Shown here piece after piece: positions 1 to 9,803 of a DNA stretch of 64,000 bases. The position numbers and the translations under genes are program-made. The notes under the pieces are model-generated. The model saw only the letters and a program-made list of their open reading frames with translations. It did no database searches and was not told where the DNA came from. The stretch comes from Candidatus Methanomethylophilaceae archaeon. Its GTDB lineage: Archaea > Thermoplasmatota > Thermoplasmata > Methanomassiliicoccales > Methanomethylophilaceae. The number at the start of each line of letters is the position of its first letter. The stretch's first letter is position 1. The stretch is taken from assembly GCA_944320495.1 (NCBI GenBank), contig CALUHR010000006.1, positions 31,275 through 95,274 of the forward strand. Reading direction: 5' to 3'.

Positions 1-40
1 TCGACCCACCTTTTCTCTCATCGTTGTCAAAGGCATTCCA

Positions 41-487
41 TCGGACCAGGTCGTGCAGGCGTGCGTGGTCCCTTTTCATGGCATCGAACTCAGCATTCGG
101 ACAATTCCTTTCCAGGACCTGCAGGGCTCTCGCAACATCCCTCGGAGAGATGGCGATCATGTCCCCGCGGCCGTGGCCGTACCAGACCTGGACGCATCTC
201 GTATGCGGACTGCTCACTTCAACGACTCTCCGGATGTCGACATAGAGGACGCGACTCCTTCCCTACTGGATCGGATCACGCACAGTGATGCCGGTCCCAT
301 CGAACGCATAGCATGTCAAGGAAGGAATCATGACGAGGTAGAGCTCGATGAAGAACAGGATCCCGATCATCAGCCGACACCTCTCCGGCATTGCCAGTAT
401 CATCAGGAGCACGATGACGAGCGAGAGCACCATGCACAGATGGATTGCGGGACCTGCCCTACCTCTCAATCTGATGATGTCGGACAT
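41..487 (-). CDS. Small membrane protein with PH-like C-terminal domain, contains in-frame TAG
   Basis: Two hydrophobic segments (about residues 14-33 and 38-57) are followed by a beta-rich region resembling bacterial-PH/YcxB-type domains; the product would be 148 aa. Codon 75 (263-265) is TAG, and the same frame continues with good coding character on the far side (for example VLYVDIRRVVEV then MIAISPRDVARAL), so TAG is read here as sense, presumably pyrrolysine. The frame then meets CGA at 41-43, which I take as the stop by analogy with other genes in the window; under the standard code the ORF would run off the edge. The ATG at 487 lies just after the end of hel308 on the same strand. Function is unknown. 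It could instead be a nonsense-mutated pseudogene. A similar two-TM plus PH-like protein is encoded at 52311-52808. Confidence 0.55.
263..265 (-). other. In-frame amber codon, putative pyrrolysine
   Basis: TAG interrupts the membrane/PH-like gene at codon 75. The frame stays open and protein-like for about 70 further codons on the other side, up to the CGA at 41-43. Confidence 0.55.
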
Positions 488-530
488 GGATAACCCATCT
501 TCTGTATGAGATTCGTCAGAGTCGATGTTC

Positions 531-2822
531 TCGGAAATCGAAGAGGCTGGCCTGTCTCGGGCCCGCCTCGCCCTTGCCTTCTTCCTTCTTCTCTTCGACG
601 ACGGTCTCGGAGGGTGCGTCTGCATCGCCGGGCTCCCCGTATGCGGCGGCCATCTCGTCGATCAGCGCCTCCTCCTCGGATGGGGACGTGTATCCGACCG
701 GCTCCGCCGACTTTCCCGCCTGCCTGAGCATGGCCTCCGCCATCCCTCTGCCGATCCCGGGGACCGTCGACAGCACCGACACGTCGGAGGCGGCGACCTC
801 CGCCTTGGTCCTGATCCCCCTGTCGAAGAGGGCCCTGGCCCTGGCCCTGCCGATGCCACGGAGGGACACGAGGTCCATCAGCTCCTCCTTTACGCCGTAG
901 CGTATCCTGGTGGAGAGCGGTCTGATCCTTCTGATCGCGGGCGGGTTGAAGATGTAGGCGATCTCGCCCATGGCGTAGATCATCCAGTCCATCATGTCGA
1001 TGCGGCTGCGGATGTCGCCGGGTCCGATGCCGAACCCCGAGGTCATGGTGCCCTCCGGCACCTCCGAGATCCAGTCCTCGGTGACCAAGGCGACCTTCAG
1101 GTCGCTGCCGAAGAGCTCGTACATGTAGTCGTCGCGCTCCGCCGGGTCCACCAGCAGATCATCCTCGTGCTCCGCCTCGAACGCGGACACGCGCTCCTCG
1201 TCGCACTTCTTGGGGTACATGCCGAGCACGTCGGGAGTCATGGCGGCCGCCACGAGTATCAGCAGCTCGTCCGTGTCCTCATCCATCTTCATCACGGCGT
1301 CCCTGAGGATGGAGGCGGACTCGGGGTCGATGCACAGGTCGGAGACCCTCCTCCCGAACGGGAGGACCTCAATCGTCCCTCCCTGGCGGCGGACCATCTG
1401 CTCCCTCTCCAGGAAGTCGACGACGCTCTCCACCGCGCTCTCCACTCCGAACATCTGGGACGTGGCCCCGTAGAACGTGCGGCGCAGGAACTCCACGATG
1501 GATTCCTCGGAGTCGGCGTCGCCGGTCGCGAGAACCCCAAGGATGTGCGTCCTGATGACGTTCCCGTTGAACAGCTGGGACTGCACCCTCTCCGTGTCGT
1601 GCTCGATGTAGTCCTCCCTCAGATGGCCGGCGTCGCGGACGTTCTTCGCCATGAGGACGGCCTCGCCGTAGGGGTCGTATCCCGGCCTCCCGGCGCGTCC
1701 GCACATCTGCTTGACCTCCATCACCGGGATGGGCACGCTGCCTCCGTTCTCGAAGCGGGTGGTGTCCCTCACGATGACCCTGCGGGCCGGGAGGTTGATC
1801 CCGGCGGCGAGCGTCGGCGTCGCGACGATGCACTTGATCAGCCCCGACTTGAAACCGTCCTCCACGGTGCGGCGCTGCCTGTAGGTAAGCCCCGCGTTGT
1901 GGAACGCAGCCCCTCCTGCAACGCACTGAGCCAGCTTCCTGCCGACATCGGTGGCCTCCGCATCCCCCTCGAGGGCGGACCTCTCCGCCGCCGACAGGGC
2001 CCTGCCGTGGCCATGTGCCAGCTTCTCGGCGAGACGTGATGCTGCGGCCTCTGTGGACCTGCGGGAGCTGACGAAGACCAGGCACTGCCCGCCCGAGTCC
2101 AGGGTCTGCATGACGAGAGCCTCCAGATCGTCCTTCGGATTGGGGACGTCCAGGGATGACCCGTCGTCGAAAGTGATCCTCCCGTCCAGGTAGACGCCCT
2201 CCCTAAGGGGGACCGGCCTCCATGAGCTCCTGACCAGGTCCGCGTCCAGCCAGTTGGCCAGGTCGATGGCGTTGGAGATGGTCGCCGACAGGGCGATGAT
2301 CTGGAGATCCGGGTTCCTGCCCATCATCTTGGTCAGCGTGACCTCGAGCGTGGGCCCCCTCCCCGGGTCGTGGATCATGTGGACCTCATCCGCGATGACG
2401 AGTCTCACGTCCCTCATCCAGGGGCTCCCGTGCCTGATCATGGAGTCGGCCTTCTCGGAGGTGGCGACCACCACATCGGCATCGGACAGCCCGCGGTCGT
2501 CACTGTCCAGATCCCCGGTGCTCATGTGAATCCTGAATCCCAGCCTCTCGGAGAAGACGTCGAAGTCGTCCCTCTTCTCGGCGGCGAGAGCCTTCAGCGG
2601 AACGATGTAGAGGACCTTCCCGCCGCGCTGTGCCAGCAGCTTGAGGGCGGGGACCATGCCGATGAGCGACTTCCCGCTCGCCGTCGGTATGGCGGCGACT
2701 AGGTTCCTCCCCTCAAGGGCTTTGGGTATAGCCTCGGCCTGCGGGGGATGGAGCTCCCTGAACCCTGCGGACATGAGCGCGTCCGCGACCGAGTCCGGGA
2801 TGTCCAGCTCATCGACCCTCAT
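531..2822 (-). CDS. hel308: Ski2-like DNA helicase Hel308
   Basis: ATP-dependent 3'-5' DNA helicase acting on stalled or branched replication forks. Motif I is AIPTASGKSLI (about residues 44-54), motif II IADEVHMI, motif III LSATI, motif VI QMCGRAGRPGYD; a winged-helix and ratchet region follows, and a helix-hairpin-helix module (LRGIGRARARALF, TVPGIGRGMAEA) sits near the C-terminus. Read to CGA at 531-533 the protein is 763 aa and ends QASLFDF, a QxxLxxF PCNA-interaction (PIP) motif at the extreme C-terminus, where such motifs normally lie. Under the standard code five more residues follow before TGA at 516. Start chosen at the first Met, before MRVDELDIPD. Transcribed divergently from the gene at 2929. 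Confidence 0.93.
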
Positions 2823-2928
2823 ATCGACTGGAACCGTGGGGCATCATTTCTAGCTAACGGGTAGAGTCGGCGTTTCCGGAGCAAACCTACGCGCATCTAT
2901 AAGAAGGGGGGCATTATGGGGTGTCAGA
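2823..2928. promoter_or_regulatory. Divergent promoter region
   Basis: Spacer between hel308 and the exported protein. A TATA-like CTATAAG lies at about 2897-2903, roughly 26 bases before the ATG at 2929, so the rightward transcript should be nearly leaderless. Confidence 0.5.
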
Positions 2929-4008
2929 ATGAGCCCCAAGAGCGTTTCTTTTCTGGCAATTGCACTCGTGGCGATACTCGCCGCGCCGGTCATGTCCGCC
3001 GTGGCGGATGCGGACGCCGGACAGAGCTCCGGATTCTACCGCGACCAGCTGGACGCCAACGGTCAGGGGCTCTACGATGAGGTCGCTGCGACCCTCGCCG
3101 CACTCGAGGAGGCCCCAGTCAACGAGGCCAAGATCTCGTACATCATGTCCTCCGTCCCATCGACAGAGGCGGACGCCGTCTCCTACGCGCAGTCCGTCGT
3201 GTCCGACGCGCTGGCCGCCCTGTACCTTTGCGACCCCTCGTACGTCTGGCTGTGGGACTACCCCATCTCGAATGTGGCGATCGGCACGTCGTCCTTCGAT
3301 CCCGTTTCCGGGACCATCGCGGTCACGTTCTCGCTGGCCGTCCCGGACAGGTACGCCGACGACCCCGAGACCGAGGCCAACGAGCTCGCGGAGACGATCG
3401 CCGACTTCAGGGGGAAGATCGAGGTCTTCGAGGGCGATGCGCTCTCGATCGTGCAGTCGGTCAACGACGTCCTCAGGGACACCAGGGTCTCGGACGACCA
3501 GGAGGCCACCGAGGATCAGGAGGCGACCGTCAGCAGTCCCCTGGACGCACTGAACGGGGAGTCCTCGTCCGCGGGCATCGCCGCGGCCTTCACCGTGCTC
3601 TGCAACGCCAGCGGTCTGGAGTGCGTAACCGTGAGGGGATACGCCCCCTCGGACGATGCCGAGGACGGGAGGGAGACCGTCTACTGGAACCTCGTCATGT
3701 ACGAGGGCGGATGGTACGGCGTGGACTGCACCCTCAACTCGGAGGAGGCCAAGAACTGCCTCCTCGCCGGGTCCTCCACCAGGATGGTCGTCGGTGGCAC
3801 CTACGAGAGGTTCGGCGGCATACGTGCGGCCGACCTCGACATGGCGGACCCGAACTCGCTCGAGGCCCCGTCCATGACCGTGGTCGGATACGAGTGGCCG
3901 GACGACAGCACCTTCCTCGAGAAGTACGGACTCTACATCATACTGGTCCTGATGTGCGCCATCATCTTCGGCGTGCTCATACACGCGATGCGCAACGGCG
4001 CACTATGA
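2929..4008 (+). CDS. Exported, membrane-anchored transglutaminase-like protein (catalytic residues altered)
   Basis: 359 aa. An N-terminal signal peptide (hydrophobic stretch about residues 6-24) and a C-terminal transmembrane helix (about 330-350) bracket an extracytoplasmic domain. Residues around 190-285 have the layout of a transglutaminase-like fold: a helix with AFTVLCNASGLECVTVRGY followed by a YWNLV...WYGVDCT strand. In active members the helix begins with a catalytic Cys and the strand reads HAWN; here those positions appear to be Ser/Ala and Tyr, and only the Asp of VDCT remains. It is therefore probably a non-catalytic binding or adaptor version. Monocistronic, with its own TATA box. 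Family assignment is by eye. Confidence 0.6.
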   Translation: MSPKSVSFLAIALVAILAAPVMSAVADADAGQSSGFYRDQLDANGQGLYDEVAATLAALEEAPVNEAKISYIMSSVPSTEADAVSYAQSVVSDALAALYLCDPSYVWLWDYPISNVAIGTSSFDPVSGTIAVTFSLAVPDRYADDPETEANELAETIADFRGKIEVFEGDALSIVQSVNDVLRDTRVSDDQEATEDQEATVSSPLDALNGESSSAGIAAAFTVLCNASGLECVTVRGYAPSDDAEDGRETVYWNLVMYEGGWYGVDCTLNSEEAKNCLLAGSSTRMVVGGTYERFGGIRAADLDMADPNSLEAPSMTVVGYEWPDDSTFLEKYGLYIILVLMCAIIFGVLIHAMRNGAL

Positions 4009-4071
4009 ATCCGCGGGAGTTATGAATGACTATTAATACAAGAACAAACACAGTGATTTCAGGAGGATATC

Positions 4072-6177
4072 ATGGCTGAGAAGAAGGCTGAACCGAAGCT
4101 CTCGACCAGGTCCGTGGAGGAATGGGCCGAGGACCAGACGTTCACCACCACCGAGGAGATCGAGATACCCAAGCTGATGGCTGACCGTGTCATCGGCCAG
4201 GAGGATGCGGTGGAGGTCATGAGGAAGGCGGCCGGTCAGAAGAGGCATGTCATGCTCATCGGCGAGCCCGGTACCGGGAAGTCCATGCTGGCGAACTCCA
4301 TGGTCGAGTACCTTCCCAAGGAGGAGCTCCAGGACATCGTCGCCTACCACAACCCCGAGGACTTCAACGAGCCGAGGATAAGGGTTTTCCCCGCCGGCAA
4401 GGGCAAGGCAGTGGTCGCCGAGCAGAAGGCAGCCGCTGCGGCGCAGAAGAACCAGCGCAACACCGTGTACATCTACGCGTGCCTCGGGCTGGTCCTGCTC
4501 GGAGTCCTGGGCGCAATCCTGTTCAGCAACCTGACCATCGCGCTCATCGCCATGATGGCCGCATTCCTGATCCTGATCCTCTTCAGGGGGAACGGTCCGG
4601 CGCCCAGAGAGACTGCCATCGTCCCCAAGCTCCTGGTCGGCCACGATCCGGGCGACCTCCCGCCGTTCATAGACGCCACCGGCACCCATGCCGGAGCGCT
4701 GCTCGGCGACGTCAGGCACGACCCGTTCCAGTCCGGAGGACTCGAGACCCCGTCCCACGACAGGATCGAGCCAGGGGACATCCACAAGGCCAACAAGGGA
4801 GTCCTCTACATCGACGAGATCAACATGCTGAGGATGGAGTCCCAGCAGGCTCTGCTCACCGCCATGCAGGAGAAGAAGATGGCCATCACTGGCCAGTCCG
4901 AGCGCTCCTCCGGTGCGCTGGTCAAGTCCGAGCCCGTCCCCTGCGACTTCGTGCTCGTGTGCGCTGGTAATCTGGACGCGCTCCAGGGAATGCATCCCGC
5001 TCTCAGGTCGAGGATACGCGGATACGGATACGAGGTGTACATGCGCAGCACCATGCCGGACACCGAGGAGAACCGTGACAACATCACCCGTTTCGTCGCC
5101 CAGGAGGTCCGCAAGGACGGGAAGATCCCCCACTTCGACAAGTATGCCGTCGGGGAGATCCTCAGGGAGGCCCAGCGCCGCTCCGGCAGGAAGGGGGAGC
5201 TCACCCTCAGGATGAGGGAGCTCGGAGGACTCATCCGCGTCAGCGGGGACGTCGCCATCAGGCGCGGGGGCAAGTTCGTCACCGCCGCCGACGTCAATGC
5301 CGCAAGGGTCACCGCCCGCAGCCTCGAGCAGCAGATCGCGGACAGGTCCGTGGAGGCAATGAAGTCCTACTCCCTGTTCCAGACCTCCGGCACTGCGGTC
5401 GGCATGATCAACGGTCTCGCTGCGCTCAATGCCAGCTCCAACATGGCGGAGTACTCCGGAATCGTGCTCCCCCTCGTGGCCGAGGTCACCCCGTCCCAGG
5501 TCAAGCGCTCCGGGCACGTTATCGCGACCGGTCAGCTGGGGACCATCGCCAAGGAGGCGGTGGACAACATCCTGTCCGTCATCAAGAAGTACACCATGAC
5601 GAACCTGTCCGACTGCGACATCCACCTGCAGTACGTCGGCACCTACGACGGTGTCGAGGGCGACTCCGCGTCCATCACCATGGCGACCGTCATCATCTCC
5701 GCGCTGGAGAACATCCCCATCCGCCAGGACCTGGCCATGACCGGGTCCCTGAACGTCAGGGGCAAGGTCCTGCCCGTCGGGGGCGTCACCGCCAAGCTGG
5801 AGGCCGCCGCCGAGTCCGGGATCAGGATGGCGATCATCCCCAAGGACAACGCCAAGGACGTCATGATCCAGAACAGGTACTACGAGACGATGGAGATCTA
5901 CACGGTGCAGACCATCCGCGACGTGTTCGAGCTCGCCTTCGCCGACTGCCCCATGAAGCAGCAGTACCTGGACAAGCTCCAGCCGCTCATGGTCGACGGC
6001 AGGTCGACCTACGAGAGGCTAGAGCCCCCGAAGAAGATGCCCACCCTCGAGGAGCTCGAGGCGGAGCACCCGCCCGTGGAGCCCGCCGCTCCCGCCGAGG
6101 CGCCCGCGCAGGAGCCCCAGATCGAGGTCCCGGCCCCTGTCGAGACCCCGGTGCCCGGCAACCCGGCGCCCCAGTGA
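4072..6177 (+). CDS. lonB: Archaeal Lon protease LonB
   Basis: Membrane-bound ATP-dependent protease, 701 aa, the usual length for archaeal LonB. The AAA+ domain has Walker A GEPGTGKSMLAN (about residue 64), an inserted two-helix membrane hairpin (about 137-181), and Walker B VLYIDEINML. The C-terminal protease domain carries the Ser-Lys dyad: S532 in EGDSASI and K575 in GGVTAKLEA. The extreme C-terminus is a Pro/Ala/Glu-rich tail. A strong ribosome-binding site (AGGAGG) precedes the ATG and a TATTAATA element lies just upstream. I found no in-frame CGA in its 701 codons. Confidence 0.96.
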   Translation: MAEKKAEPKLSTRSVEEWAEDQTFTTTEEIEIPKLMADRVIGQEDAVEVMRKAAGQKRHVMLIGEPGTGKSMLANSMVEYLPKEELQDIVAYHNPEDFNEPRIRVFPAGKGKAVVAEQKAAAAAQKNQRNTVYIYACLGLVLLGVLGAILFSNLTIALIAMMAAFLILILFRGNGPAPRETAIVPKLLVGHDPGDLPPFIDATGTHAGALLGDVRHDPFQSGGLETPSHDRIEPGDIHKANKGVLYIDEINMLRMESQQALLTAMQEKKMAITGQSERSSGALVKSEPVPCDFVLVCAGNLDALQGMHPALRSRIRGYGYEVYMRSTMPDTEENRDNITRFVAQEVRKDGKIPHFDKYAVGEILREAQRRSGRKGELTLRMRELGGLIRVSGDVAIRRGGKFVTAADVNAARVTARSLEQQIADRSVEAMKSYSLFQTSGTAVGMINGLAALNASSNMAEYSGIVLPLVAEVTPSQVKRSGHVIATGQLGTIAKEAVDNILSVIKKYTMTNLSDCDIHLQYVGTYDGVEGDSASITMATVIISALENIPIRQDLAMTGSLNVRGKVLPVGGVTAKLEAAAESGIRMAIIPKDNAKDVMIQNRYYETMEIYTVQTIRDVFELAFADCPMKQQYLDKLQPLMVDGRSTYERLEPPKKMPTLEELEAEHPPVEPAAPAEAPAQEPQIEVPAPVETPVPGNPAPQ

Positions 6178-6184
6178 AACCATC

Positions 6185-6198
6185 GGCCCGAAAGGGCC
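6185..6198 (+). terminator. lonB terminator
   Basis: GGCCC-GAAA-GGGCC hairpin followed by a TTTCTTTT tract, 8 bases after the lonB stop. Confidence 0.6.
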
Positions 6199-6290
6199 AT
6201 CTCCCTTTCTTTTAGAGCTACATCAAACGTTGGGACTACCCATCCACCAGACATCTGCTTAAGTACCAATGAGCCGATGTCATGTAGGGT

Positions 6291-8531
6291 ATGGAGATGG
6301 GGGCCAATCATTCGATTCACTTGGTTATAGGAATGGTCGCGATCCTGGCGGTGGCGACGTCGTTCATCGCCATGGACTGCTCAGCGGAGGATCCGTCCGA
6401 TGCTGTCACCATCGAACAAGATGGGATTTTATACGATCTCGAAAGCAGCAATCCTTATGATCCGACGGCCTCCGTGATCGGCTTGGCCGACGGATTCGAT
6501 GGAGACAGCGTCTCGATACCGTCCGAGGTCACATACGGAGGGGATGATTACAGGGTGTGGAACGTATCCTCCGGTGCTTTCGAGGGTCAGACGGGCATCG
6601 TCTCGGTGAAGCTGCCTCAAACAATCTCATATCTGGGACCCCGCGCCTTCGCGGGATGCACCTCCCTGGTGGATATCAACATTCCTAGCAGGGTGACAGT
6701 GCTCCGCGAGACCTTTGTGGGATGCACGTCTCTCGAATCCATCATCCTCACCGGCAACTATTACACCACCTATCTCCAGGGGACCTTTGCGGGATGTGTC
6801 AACCTGAGGGACGTGGCCATATTCTGGACGGTCGAGGTCGGGGACGACACCTTTGCCGGATGCGAATCGCTGACCAACATCTCAACGAATCGCATAGCGA
6901 GCCTCGGGGACCGTTCCTTCATGGGCTGCACCTCGCTCGAAAGTCTGGACCTCGGGAGTCTGAATCTTCACGGCGGGATATCCGAGATAGGCGACAGCGC
7001 GTTCGCTGGATGTAGTTCGCTGACATCTGTCGACATACGCGATCCGAGCCATCTGAGGGTTGGGGACAGGGCCTTCGCGGACTGCATCTCGCTCTCATCC
7101 GTCAGCATAGACGAAGGAGTGGAATCTCTCGGGGACGGTGTGTTCTCTGGATGCGCCTCCCTGTCATCCATCTCGTTCCTGGACGATTCGTGTGAGGTGG
7201 GAAAGGACGTCTTCCTCGGCTACGGGTCCATCTCCCATGTTCGGATACACAGTCCGGAGGTCCTCGGTCAACTGGCTCTCGGTGACGGTCTTGTGACCCT
7301 GGCCGTCGGAGGGGGCATCACTGACATCTCCGGAACGTTGTTCCCAGCCCTCGCTAACCTCAGGACGCTCGTGATCGAGGATGGCGTCGAGTCAGTGGAC
7401 GACGGCGCATTCACAGGCTCCCACGGTCTGGAGCTCATCGCGGTCCCCGGATCCCTTGCGACTATAGGGGAATCTGCCTTCGATGTGGAGGGGCAGTGCA
7501 TGGTGGCCGGTCCGGACGGCTGCCTCGATTCGGCAGGTGTGGCCGATCCGCACTACGGGAACCTGATAGTCTACGACGTCTCCGGAAGGCCGGACATGGT
7601 GAGCCATCGTTTGTACGGCTGGGCCGAACCAGGGGACGCGGTGGTCCCCGGGATCGAGGACCTGGACGGATGCACGGTCGCTGTCACCATCGGCGAAGAG
7701 GAAGTCCGTGACGGATTCACCATGCCCGACAGCGATGTGAGCGTGAACGTCAGATACGATGATGGTCAGCGTTTTGTGGCGTACTTCGATCGCAACGTCC
7801 TCGTTTCCTATTACTGGGTGCACATCGGGGACCAGATTCCGATCCCGGAGGATCCCCACATCGCCAGTTCGGATGATTACACATACGAGTTCACCGGATG
7901 GCGCGATCTCGTTCCCGGTGACGTCGTCACGGGCAGCGTGTGGCTCAATTCCGAATACAGAGCAATCCTCACTGATGATTCTGGAGCCGAGACAATCGAC
8001 GGCATCATAGAGTTCGATGATGCGATCGACTTTCCGCTCCACATACCCGGGGATGTAGCTCACGATTTGCTCGCCAGGACGATCGTGGAGGGGGCGGACG
8101 GGGTCTCCTTCTCACTGAGCTCCGGATATAATATTGTGTGGATCACATTGGATGCCGGGGATCTGGCCAATATCGATGAAGACGGTCTGACCATCAGCAT
8201 ATCCCAGCCCGATCTCTTCCTCTATCATGTGGACCTGGATGCATCCGAAGGTGTGACTGTCGACGTAGACCTTCCATGGAGGTCGTCCGATATGACGACG
8301 ACTGTGGATCTCGTCGGAGAGGATGGTTCGCTGCAGAGGCAGGAGAGCAGCAGTGTCTGGCACGGCTGGCGCTTTGTAAGGTTCACCGTGAGCGAATCTG
8401 GAACATATCAGACGGACAACAGTGGGATAGATTCGGATCGCGGGTTCATGATCGTATTGGGGGTGTTCGTCCTCCTGGTGGCTGTTGCCACGGTTGTCTC
8501 CATCTACGTCAGGAACAGGGAGCATTCCTGA
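6291..8531 (+). CDS. BspA-type leucine-rich-repeat surface protein
   Basis: 746 aa. An N-terminal signal segment (GMVAILAVATSFIAM) precedes about nine BspA/TpLRR-type repeats (residues about 75-400) with the recurring signature AFxGCTSLxxIxIP (for example GPRAFAGCTSLVDINIPS, SAFAGCSSLTSVDIRD). A beta-rich stalk with a MucBP/InlB-like segment (about 425-560) follows, then a terminal transmembrane helix with a short basic tail (VRNREHS). These proteins are displayed on the cell surface and are common in gut and rumen Methanomassiliicoccales, where they are proposed to mediate adhesion. A second ATG three codons in (6297) is an equally good start. Ends with a normal TGA. Confidence 0.88.
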   Translation: MEMGANHSIHLVIGMVAILAVATSFIAMDCSAEDPSDAVTIEQDGILYDLESSNPYDPTASVIGLADGFDGDSVSIPSEVTYGGDDYRVWNVSSGAFEGQTGIVSVKLPQTISYLGPRAFAGCTSLVDINIPSRVTVLRETFVGCTSLESIILTGNYYTTYLQGTFAGCVNLRDVAIFWTVEVGDDTFAGCESLTNISTNRIASLGDRSFMGCTSLESLDLGSLNLHGGISEIGDSAFAGCSSLTSVDIRDPSHLRVGDRAFADCISLSSVSIDEGVESLGDGVFSGCASLSSISFLDDSCEVGKDVFLGYGSISHVRIHSPEVLGQLALGDGLVTLAVGGGITDISGTLFPALANLRTLVIEDGVESVDDGAFTGSHGLELIAVPGSLATIGESAFDVEGQCMVAGPDGCLDSAGVADPHYGNLIVYDVSGRPDMVSHRLYGWAEPGDAVVPGIEDLDGCTVAVTIGEEEVRDGFTMPDSDVSVNVRYDDGQRFVAYFDRNVLVSYYWVHIGDQIPIPEDPHIASSDDYTYEFTGWRDLVPGDVVTGSVWLNSEYRAILTDDSGAETIDGIIEFDDAIDFPLHIPGDVAHDLLARTIVEGADGVSFSLSSGYNIVWITLDAGDLANIDEDGLTISISQPDLFLYHVDLDASEGVTVDVDLPWRSSDMTTTVDLVGEDGSLQRQESSSVWHGWRFVRFTVSESGTYQTDNSGIDSDRGFMIVLGVFVLLVAVATVVSIYVRNREHS

Positions 8532-8567
8532 TGGCAAACAAATCTGTACGACATTGGCGTACGATCG

Positions 8568-8600
8568 CCTCCGTCCGTGATCGCATGGTCCGGACGGAGG
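8568..8600 (+). terminator. Terminator hairpin after the LRR gene
   Basis: CCTCCGTCCG and CGGACGGAGG form a 10-bp perfect stem with a 13-base loop, about 37 bases after the stop. Confidence 0.5.
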
Positions 8601-8659
8601 GTCTTCACTCCGATTTCCATCCATCAACCGTAAATAGGACGCACCCGCCTCTCTGATAC

Positions 8660-9261
8660 ATGGACCTCGAGATCGCTGCCTCCGCGCTGGAGAGCAGGGG
8701 TTACTCAGTGTCGATCCATTCGGACAGGCTTCCGCAAGGGACCACATAGTCTCTGGATGCCGGGGATGCGTGATCGGGTTCGGCGACTCCCGCACTCTGG
8801 AGGCAATGGCCCTCGGCGATGCGCTCTCAGGCTCCTGCACCGTCATCGACCCGGCCCGGACCACGGACAACGACTCATTCCTAGAGGTGGCCCGCTGGGC
8901 GATGTCCGCGGACGTGTTCGTGACATCTGTCAACGCCATGTCCGAGGACGGCGTCATCGTGAACATCGACGGCACCGGCAACAGGGTCGCCGGCTCGCTA
9001 TTCGGTCATCGCAGGATGATCTACGTCATCTCCCGCAACAAGATCGTCCCGGACTTGGATTCCGCCATCGAACGCGCCCGGAACGTCGCCGCACCCATGA
9101 ACGCCAGGAGATACGGTCTCAGGACGCCATGCGTGAGGGACGGCAGGTGTCATGACTGCCGTTCTCCTGACCGTATATGCAACGCGCTCCTCGTCCAGCT
9201 CCGTAGCATGAACGACATGGATGAGGAGGTCGTGCTGATCGACGAGGACCTGGGTTTCCGA
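8660..9261 (+). pseudogene. LUD-domain (DUF162) protein, apparently frameshifted
   Basis: The bulk (8770-9258) encodes a LUD-family domain as found in lactate-utilisation LutB/LutC-like proteins: GFGDSRTLEA, GSLFGHRRMIYVIS, the Cys-rich TPCVRDGRCHDCRSPDRIC, and the terminal strand VVLIDEDLGF. The N-terminal helix typical of the family (MDLEIAASALESRGYSVSI) is encoded from ATG 8660 in another frame, so a frameshift near 8725-8750 is needed; it may be a real mutation or a sequence error. The domain should end after DEDLGF, and there the frame reads CGA (9259-9261), seven bases from the equivalent end of the convergent gene. With standard decoding the ORF would continue to 9354 inside that neighbour. 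Confidence 0.6.
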
Positions 9262-9268
9262 GGTCCTC

Positions 9269-9742
9269 TCGCATCGATCCTATGCGGGAGTGCAGACCCT
9301 CCTCACCCCAGACGATCCTGTCCAGATCCCCGTCGTTCCTGTCAACGGTTGTGATGATGAAGGACAGCAGGGCGCGGAGGAAGTCTTCGGACGGCACGTT
9401 CCCCTGGTAGGGGCAGACGTACTCGAATGTTACCATCCCCTTGTCAGGATGGAGGACGAAGCATCCCAGTTCGACCTCGCCGTTCAGTGCATTGATCGCC
9501 CGCAGGACCTCTGTCTGCCTCTCCTCCGGGACGGTGATGCCCAGCACCGAGGAGATCGTGAGCCATCCGTTCTCCGCCGTGGCCAGCAGACCAATCTCCA
9601 TGTCATCTCCCGGGATGATGCAGTCGAGGCTCAGCCCGCTCTCATCCCTGTTGCGCTCGTCGGAGACATCCCCGATGATCCTCCAGATGGTCTCGAGCAC
9701 CATCTTGTCAATCTTTCCCTGAAAGTCGAACAGCCCTGCCAT
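9269..9742 (-). CDS. YbjN-type (type III secretion chaperone-like fold) protein
   Basis: 157 aa when read to the CGA at 9269-9271. The fold layout matches YbjN-domain proteins: N-terminal helix, CIIPGDDMEIGLLATAENGWLTISSVL strands, a helix with VLRAINALNGEVELGCF, and a terminal helix FLRALLSFIITTVDR. Function in archaea is unknown. With the standard code it would extend another 150 bases to 9119, deep into the convergent LUD gene, with a low-complexity Arg/Pro/Cys tail that looks like antisense read-through. No CGA occurs earlier in the frame. Confidence 0.65.
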
Positions 9743-9803
9743 CGGAATCGCCTACATGTGTCGTATGCATCGTCCCTTTATAGATGGGAGCCAATCGGCA
9801 ATC

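Noticed and set aside
8660..8746. TAG at the end of the short LUD N-terminal frame as a further pyrrolysine codon
   Set aside because: Reading through it reaches TGA seven codons later with no LUD similarity; a frameshift explains the data better.
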